From NCBI GenBank assembly GCA_003649515.1, contig QMSC01000037.1, forward strand, positions 1 through 9,805: a DNA stretch of 9,805 nt, given 5' to 3'. Below are positions 5,653-9,805 of the stretch, piece after piece (within the stretch, counting starts at the first letter, position 1; every line of letters begins with the position of its first letter). Both the position numbers and the translations under genes were made by a program. The DNA comes from Thermoprotei archaeon (lineage in GTDB: Archaea > Thermoproteota > Thermoprotei > Thermofilales > B20-G17). The notes under the pieces are model-generated. The model did no database searches. It was not told the DNA's origin and saw nothing but the letters and a program-made list of their open reading frames with translations.

Positions 5653-7029
5653 TTAGTCTATACTAACGACCTTTCTCGTGTACTTATTTAACATCTTTAA
5701 ATCGAATACAGGAGGATAATGCTCGGGAACATGTCTATAGTTTATTTCGTGAGCTATATTAGTAAGCATAATCTTTCTGACCTCCTTAAGGTCCCTTGTC
5801 TGAGCTAACGTCCAACACAACTTCACGAAAGCGGTTTCTGGAAGCATGTCTTCTGCTGGTATTACTCCAGCCTTCAGTAACTCCACTCCTCTTCGATAAA
5901 CGTTCAAGTTTACTCTACCCCATAAGCACTGAGAGGATATTACGATAGCTATTCCCTCCTCTACTCCTCTTCTAATGGATGGTAGCAGTTCCTCCCTTAC
6001 GTGACCCAATCCCGTGGCTTCTATAACTATTCCATGATAGCCTTTGTCTATTAGAAAATCAATAATCTGAGGATCCATGCCAGGGTAAAACTTTATCAGC
6101 GCAACTTTTTCATCAAATTGGTTACGAACCTTTAAATCTTCAATTGAGCGGCAGGGGAAGTAATCATCTGAGAGAATGTATATTTTCCTATTCATGAAAA
6201 CGGCTAAGGGGAAATCATTTATGCTTCTGAAGGCGTCCCTCCTACTTGTATGCATTTTCCTTACCTTAGTCCCCCTGTGTAGTAGTACAAAGCTATCACC
6301 AGTCTCACCATGCATAGCTACAACGACTTCTCCGAAGGGGGCGTAAGCCGCCGTAGCCACAGCGCCTAGGAGGTTAAGAGCTGTATCGGAAGATGGTCTA
6401 TCAGAGGATCTTTGAGCTCCCACTAAGACGACTGGTCCAGGGATGTTTCGAAGGGCGAAACTTAAGGCAGCGGCGGTATAGCTCATGGTATCAGTGCCGT
6501 GAGCGATTACGATACCCCTATAACCTGAATGATATTTACTCGCTATTCTTTCCGCTATTCTACTCCAAAGTCTAGGGGTCATGTCCTCACTGAAAATCTT
6601 TAGCATCTCCTCCGCATCAAGTAATGCTAAGTCGAAGATTTCTGGGAGAAAGTCGTAGAGGTCTTCTATCTTAAATGAAGGATACACGGCACCAGTCCGA
6701 TAGTCGACTCTTGAAGCAATAGTGCCGCCTGTACCCAGAAGCGATACTTTGGGATACTCTTTGGCAAATTTTATCTTCGTGGGGGGCCTTTTGGTTTCGG
6801 GACGTTTCTCAACTAATCTTAAGCTTTGTATCTGCCCTATATCGACTCCTATATTGTAGCCATTATCGAGCTTCAATATGAGGACATTAGGGTCCCCATA
6901 AAGCGGACGCGGGAGAAGTATGCCCTCAAGCTTAAGCCCTCGCCACAATACCTCTATTCTATCATAGATGTCTATTCCATACTTTTCGAGAACCCTTATT
7001 ACAAAGCTACTATAGCCTTCCTTCTCCAT
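5653..7029 (-). CDS. gatD: Glutamyl-tRNA(Gln) amidotransferase subunit D
   Basis: GatD is the asparaginase-like subunit of the archaeal GatDE complex. It releases ammonia from an amide donor, which GatE uses to convert Glu-tRNA(Gln) to Gln-tRNA(Gln). From ATG at 7029 the product has 458 residues: an N-terminal small domain (about 1-85), then a type I/II asparaginase-like domain. The catalytic residues of the family are visible: Thr103 in GTGGTIAS, Thr179 and Asp180 in AHGTDTMSY, and a Lys in GTKVRKMHTSRRDAF. VLVGAQRSSDRPSSD is also intact. ATG at 7029 was chosen over an in-frame ATG at 7077 because GAGGG lies seven bases upstream and the TATA box at 7059-7070 predicts transcription start near 7038, after the upstream ATG. 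gatE is not in this window, as is common because the two genes are often unlinked. Its presence implies that Gln-tRNA is made by the indirect route. Confidence 0.97.
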   Translation of the reverse strand: MEKEGYSSFVIRVLEKYGIDIYDRIEVLWRGLKLEGILLPRPLYGDPNVLILKLDNGYNIGVDIGQIQSLRLVEKRPETKRPPTKIKFAKEYPKVSLLGTGGTIASRVDYRTGAVYPSFKIEDLYDFLPEIFDLALLDAEEMLKIFSEDMTPRLWSRIAERIASKYHSGYRGIVIAHGTDTMSYTAAALSFALRNIPGPVVLVGAQRSSDRPSSDTALNLLGAVATAAYAPFGEVVVAMHGETGDSFVLLHRGTKVRKMHTSRRDAFRSINDFPLAVFMNRKIYILSDDYFPCRSIEDLKVRNQFDEKVALIKFYPGMDPQIIDFLIDKGYHGIVIEATGLGHVREELLPSIRRGVEEGIAIVISSQCLWGRVNLNVYRRGVELLKAGVIPAEDMLPETAFVKLCWTLAQTRDLKEVRKIMLTNIAHEINYRHVPEHYPPVFDLKMLNKYTRKVVSID

Positions 7030-7058
7030 GTCTTTCCCTCGATATTTCAGAAAATAAT

Positions 7059-7070
7059 CTATAAATAAGC
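7059..7070 (-). promoter_or_regulatory. TATA promoter of gatD
   Basis: GCTTATTTATAG on the minus strand is centred near 7064 and predicts a start near 7038, leaving a leader of about ten bases that is mostly the ribosome binding site GAGGG. It lies between the eS30 stop at 7095 and gatD, so gatD can be transcribed independently of eS30. Confidence 0.55.
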
Positions 7071-7094
7071 TATTCAAGAGAATAGAATTCTCGG

Positions 7095-7247
7095 CTATCG
7101 GAATCTCATTTGAGGTACTATAATCCTTCTCTTATAGTTACGTCTATTTCTTCTACGAGGTGATACGTTCTTCTTAGGCTTTGGAGGTATTCGTGGAGTT
7201 GCCTCCCTAACTTTTCCAGCCTTTGTTAGTGATCCGTGCGAGGGCAA
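7095..7247 (-). CDS. rps30e: Small ribosomal subunit protein eS30
   Basis: This is a 50-residue basic protein of the small ribosomal subunit found in archaea and eukaryotes; in eukaryotes it is made as a ubiquitin-like fusion. The minus strand encodes PSHGSLTKAGKVREATPRIP followed by PKPKKNVSPRRRNRRNYKRR and then IIVPQMRFR before TAG. The GSLTKAGKVR start and the RRRNRRNYKRR block are diagnostic of eS30. The full domain is present, at the normal archaeal length. The start is TTG at 7247, placed by the family's M-P-S-H-G-S beginning and by GGGGTG (7260-7255) seven bases upstream; no ATG is available. Its own TATA box lies at 7281-7290. It sits between gatD and UPF0201 on the same strand, and its size and TTG start make it easy to miss. 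Confidence 0.93.
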   Translation of the reverse strand: MPSHGSLTKAGKVREATPRIPPKPKKNVSPRRRNRRNYKRRIIVPQMRFR

Positions 7248-7254
7248 GTCTTAA

Positions 7255-7295
7255 CACCCCGCTATACTCACCATTCTCATAGTTATTAATCTTTT
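7255..7295 (-). promoter_or_regulatory. Promoter and ribosome binding site of eS30
   Basis: GCAAAAG then ATTAATAACT on the minus strand (7297-7281) form a BRE/TATA-like element that predicts a start near 7261. The leader then begins almost at GGGGTG (7260-7255), the ribosome binding site that decides the TTG start at 7247. The TATA box lies only about 17 bases beyond the UPF0201 stop. Confidence 0.5.
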
Positions 7296-7306
7296 GCCGT
7301 CAAGTA

Positions 7307-7753
7307 TTAGGGGTCAGGCGGGCTCTTTTGCTCATTTACGGGCCTTCCTCGAACGGTTCGAGGAGCCAGCCAGTTTAGGAGCTTCTCAATATCCTCTTCG
7401 CTTTTACAGTAGATCTCAAACTTAATGGGTCCAAGAGGGCTTTCCTTTTCAGGGACGCTACAGAACGACACTATGCCAGCATAAGCCGCTTGTTTATGTA
7501 GATAAAACGTTATTTTGGTTCCCGCAATTCCCCGTTTCAGATATTCTCGGGCAGAGTCCAGTATTAACTGCTTTCTGAGAAGATAGTGAAGTTTTTTCAA
7601 GGAATAAGGCTTATTGGACTCAGTTACTAAGATGAGACCATTACTGTGAGTTCTAACGACGAGTGAGACTGGAATGAACACGTTTTTCAGGGCTCGTTTC
7701 ACTTTCTCAGGAGATTCTGTATGTCTAATTTCGGCTGAAACTCGTATCTTCAA
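7307..7753 (-). CDS. UPF0201 family protein (putative RNA-binding / exosome-associated)
   Basis: From TTG at 7753 the 148-residue product begins KIRVSAEIRHTESPEKVKRA, then has RKQLILDSAREYLKRGI, HKQAAYAGIVSF and SPLGPIKFEI, and ends near WLAPRTVRGRPV. These are the conserved blocks of archaeal UPF0201 (COG1325), a family predicted to be exosome-associated but with no proven reaction. An in-frame ATG at 7786 would add 11 residues. The TTG is preferred because GAGGG lies nine bases upstream and the family starts just before the KIRVSAEI strand, whereas the ATG has a purine tract directly against it. The start overlaps the last 29 bases of the UPF0200 kinase gene, so translation is probably coupled. 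As I recall, the two families are fused in Archaeoglobus fulgidus AF_1395, which supports a shared function. Confidence 0.85.
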   Translation of the reverse strand: MKIRVSAEIRHTESPEKVKRALKNVFIPVSLVVRTHSNGLILVTESNKPYSLKKLHYLLRKQLILDSAREYLKRGIAGTKITFYLHKQAAYAGIVSFCSVPEKESPLGPIKFEIYCKSEEDIEKLLNWLAPRTVRGRPVNEQKSPPDP

Positions 7754-8354
7754 AACTTTCTTCCCTCTCGATTTTAATGAGAACATCCTCTATTTCTTTC
7801 TTCAGTGCTTCCAGGTCTTTGTTCTCGTTTATAATCATGTAGTCAGCCAGTGCTATAACGTCACCCAAGCCTAGGCTTAATTCCTCAAAATCCCTTCTAC
7901 AAAACTCTTCCCAATTTTTGGGGTCATCCCCTCGCCCGCGTGCGATGAGTCTATGATACCTTGTGCGAGGAGATGCGTGGATTGCCAAAATTTTGATACT
8001 AGAGTTACGTGTAACCCTATGTATGATATTTTCTTGAAAGCACTTCACTTCCGATAGACTTCTAACACCATCTATGATTATTTTCAGGCCACCTTCTTTC
8101 TCTTCAAAGAGCACGGAGATTTTAGTGACTAGGCGCTCGGCTATAACTGCATCTCCGTACCTCTCTCTTAAATCCCTAGCTATCATAGAGAGGACTTCTC
8201 TGGTGGGTTTTAAACCCCTCTTCTGAGCCTCTCCTCTTACAACGTCGCCCATAACAAGTCTGATGTATCCAATTCTCTCTGCTACCTCACCTACTATCGA
8301 TTTTCCTGCCCCAGGTAAGCCTGCCACTACTATAACTAGTAGCTTTTTCTTCAT
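7725..8354 (-). CDS. UPF0200 family P-loop nucleotide kinase-like protein
   Basis: This 209-residue NTPase has a Walker A motif GLPGAGKS (12-19), the family block MGDVVRGEAQKRGLKPT (about 35-51), a Walker B-like IIIDGVRS (about 103-110), IHASPRTRYHRL, the lid-like RGRGDDP, RRDFEELSLGLGDVIALAD and YMIINE. These identify archaeal UPF0200, which is related in fold to dephospho-CoA and adenylate kinases; its substrate is not established. ATG at 8354 was chosen because GAGG lies six bases upstream (within GAGGAGGCTA) and the family begins just before the first strand. A TTG at 8384, also with a plausible site (GGAGAGG), would add ten residues and overlap the trm1 stop by 11 bases. The charged C-terminal tail (from about residue 190) lies over the start of the UPF0201 gene. 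It lies 19 bases after trm1, in the same likely operon. Confidence 0.85.
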   Translation of the reverse strand: MKKKLLVIVVAGLPGAGKSIVGEVAERIGYIRLVMGDVVRGEAQKRGLKPTREVLSMIARDLRERYGDAVIAERLVTKISVLFEEKEGGLKIIIDGVRSLSEVKCFQENIIHRVTRNSSIKILAIHASPRTRYHRLIARGRGDDPKNWEEFCRRDFEELSLGLGDVIALADYMIINENKDLEALKKEIEDVLIKIEREESFEDTSFSRN

Positions 8355-8373
8355 TAGCCTCCTCGTGTCGCGG

Positions 8374-9630
8374 TCATCTTCCAAATCTTAACCTCTCCAG
8401 AATGGTAAAGTAATCAGCGTCAACTTTAAAGCCTTTGGGGTCGAAGTGCGTTAGGGAAGCTTTGTATCCATGTCCCTCAAACATTTTAACGACTGTGGCA
8501 GTAGATGGCTCAGAAACCTTAAACGTTTTACTGATTTCACTGACTGTGTAGTGATAGGGAATATGCGTCAGCTCACTAAGTATCTTTAAAAGGAGTTTCT
8601 TTTCTTTCCTCTTCTGTGGATATCTCCTATTACTCAGTTCTTCTAGCATTGCTTTTACTAACTCCTTTTTTACGTATGTAGCGCACCAAAGGGGGCCAAG
8701 TGCTACAAGCTCCCTACCGCAGAGCGGGCATTTCAATCTGTTCCTAACCAATGGGTAGGATTTAGTGGCACTTCTATACTGACAGAATTTACAGTACAAG
8801 ATGTATCCCATCTTACTAAGAGAACTTTCAGCAGATCTCGTTCTCTTAATGATCTTCACAAATATCCTGATGTAGTAATCTAGGAAAAATGCGAGAAGGG
8901 GCTCAATGCCGTAATCATATTTTGCTGCCTCTCTACAAACGTATCCTAGTAGGATCCTTAGAGCAAGCTCAAAGGAAAATGGTGTACGAATAGCATAAGC
9001 CAGATATTTCCGAAGACAGGCTCTAGGATAGACTCCGTAGGGTACTGCAATATCAGTAAATGTTAAACAGAGAATGCCCTCATGTTTTATAACCTTCAAA
9101 GCAGTATCCAGAAAAGGAGCTGAGCTCCCAAAGGGATCTATATCCACGATATCGAATGAACCTTTCTCCTTACACATTCGAGCCATAAACAAATTTGCAT
9201 CTTCGTTGCCTACTGTGACGCGGTCCCTCACGTTGTTTAGCTCACTATTTAGCAATATGAGCTTGTAAGCTAACGTGTTTTTATCGTTTAGAAAGACCTC
9301 TTCAACATTGGGGATTTCGAGGAGATACCTAAATCCCCTTACGCCCGTTGCACTTAGAGGCTCAATTATTTTGATAGGCCTATTTCCATAGCAAGCTTTC
9401 GTGCAGACACTCAATAGTAGTACGCTCAAATCTCGAGAAGGTATAGCTCGAGGATTATAGAAGACTGGCGCCCAAGCTGGCTCTATTCTGCCGTTTTTCG
9501 AGAAGAAGTTAAGGTCAGGTACTACTATTCTAGCAAGTCCTTCTTGTATTTTCTTGTAAGGAAAGCGCACGTTCTCTTCCATCGTCAATGATACTGAGGA
9601 ATTAGCTTTCGACGATATTTTTAATTTCAT
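8374..9630 (-). CDS. trm1: tRNA (guanine(26)-N2)-dimethyltransferase Trm1
   Basis: Trm1 uses S-adenosylmethionine to make N2,N2-dimethylguanosine at position 26 of tRNAs, at the D-stem/anticodon-stem junction. The 418-residue product has EGLARIVVPDL and VFYNPRAIPSRDLSVLLL near the N-terminus. The SAM-binding region reads EPLSATGVRGFRYLLEIPNV followed by FLND, and the catalytic motif is DIDPFGSSAPFLDTAL. TDIAVPYGVYPRACLRKY and RILLGYV come next. A zinc-binding pair of CxxC motifs (YCKFCQYR and KCPLCG) precedes the C-terminal domain, which ends THFDPKGFKVDA. ATG at 9630 overlaps the upstream partial gene by 29 bases and has a weak GAGAG site. ATG at 9582, giving 402 residues and no overlap, matches the usual distance to the EG motif but has no ribosome binding site, so the start is unsettled. 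The tRNA-Arg in this window carries G26. Confidence 0.95.
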   Translation of the reverse strand: MKLKISSKANSSVSLTMEENVRFPYKKIQEGLARIVVPDLNFFSKNGRIEPAWAPVFYNPRAIPSRDLSVLLLSVCTKACYGNRPIKIIEPLSATGVRGFRYLLEIPNVEEVFLNDKNTLAYKLILLNSELNNVRDRVTVGNEDANLFMARMCKEKGSFDIVDIDPFGSSAPFLDTALKVIKHEGILCLTFTDIAVPYGVYPRACLRKYLAYAIRTPFSFELALRILLGYVCREAAKYDYGIEPLLAFFLDYYIRIFVKIIKRTRSAESSLSKMGYILYCKFCQYRSATKSYPLVRNRLKCPLCGRELVALGPLWCATYVKKELVKAMLEELSNRRYPQKRKEKKLLLKILSELTHIPYHYTVSEISKTFKVSEPSTATVVKMFEGHGYKASLTHFDPKGFKVDADYFTILERLRFGR

Positions 9631-9805
9631 TCAGTTCTCTCGGCGAGAGAAGGATGGTATTGGATTCCTCCTCAAGCCTTGTGAGCCTTTCCTCTTTCTT
9701 AAGAGTTGCCTCCTTAAATGACACTACAACTAATTGAGCATTAGTGACCCTCGCGAACCTCGCTGAATATTGTGCCTCTCTAATCTCTACCTCATTTTTC
9801 GTTCT
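9602..9805 (-). CDS. Unidentified protein, C-terminal 67 residues (cut by window edge)
   Basis: The minus strand is open from the window edge to TAA at 9604-9602. The residues include VEIREAQYSARFARVTNAQ, LVVVSFKEATLKKEERLTRL, and end SPRELNEIKNIVES. One hydrophobic strand (LVVVSF) is followed by a highly charged helical stretch. I do not recognise the family from this fragment. It is supported as a real gene by the uninterrupted frame, by its direct overlap with (or 19-base spacing to) the trm1 start, and by lying on the same strand as the following three genes. It is probably the upstream member of that operon. Confidence 0.55.
   Translation of the reverse strand, partial: RTKNEVEIREAQYSARFARVTNAQLVVVSFKEATLKKEERLTRLEEESNTILLSPRELNEIKNIVES

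Noticed and set aside
1..9805. CRISPR arrays, insertion sequences, toxin-antitoxin pairs or phage genes
   Set aside because: No spaced repeats, transposase-like frames, terminal inverted repeats or defence-gene motifs were found; the coding content is core metabolism and translation.

Overview
The window comes from an archaeon, most likely a thermophilic member of the Thermoproteota (crenarchaeal lineage). The signs are an archaeal bifunctional fructose-1,6-bisphosphate aldolase/phosphatase, a TrmB-family regulator, the archaea-specific GatD amidotransferase subunit, archaeal-type ProRS and Trm1, ribosomal protein eS30, archaeal TATA/BRE promoters with very short leaders, and a tRNA-splicing-endonuclease paralogue without catalytic residues, as in heterotetrameric crenarchaeal enzymes. 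The tRNA has fully paired, GC-only stems in an otherwise fairly AT-rich sequence, which fits growth at high temperature. Species cannot be determined by reading.

Layout. (1) 1-1076: the 5' end of the gluconeogenic FBP aldolase/phosphatase gene on the minus strand, facing away from a TrmB-like regulator on the plus strand. Between them is a perfect 28-bp palindrome just upstream of the FBP gene's BRE/TATA. A degenerate 20-bp copy sits over the regulator's own start. (2) 1139-3041, minus: serS followed after one base by the non-catalytic splicing endonuclease subunit. (3) 3072-3938, plus: a promoter shared with serS, a 38-codon remnant of a P-loop kinase, then triosephosphate isomerase. (4) 3956-4030, minus: tRNA-Arg(GCG). 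(5) 4150-5592, plus: proS. (6) 5653-7247, minus: gatD and, upstream of it, a 50-residue eS30 gene with a TTG start. (7) 7307-9805, minus: a tightly packed or overlapping group of an unidentified partial gene, trm1, a UPF0200 P-loop kinase and a UPF0201 protein. No gap exceeds 300 bases; the longest, 151-320, is the regulatory region of part 1.

Most genes serve translation and tRNA biology: two aminoacyl-tRNA synthetases, a tRNA, the tRNA-dependent Gln-forming amidotransferase subunit, tRNA splicing, tRNA G26 dimethylation and a ribosomal protein. The second theme is the lower half of gluconeogenesis: triosephosphate isomerase interconverts the two triose phosphates that the FBP aldolase/phosphatase condenses and dephosphorylates. 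The most interesting part of the window is the regulator/operator/FBP arrangement. It resembles in logic the Thermococcales TrmBL1/Tgr glycolytic-gluconeogenic switch, but uses a different operator sequence and a shorter regulator.
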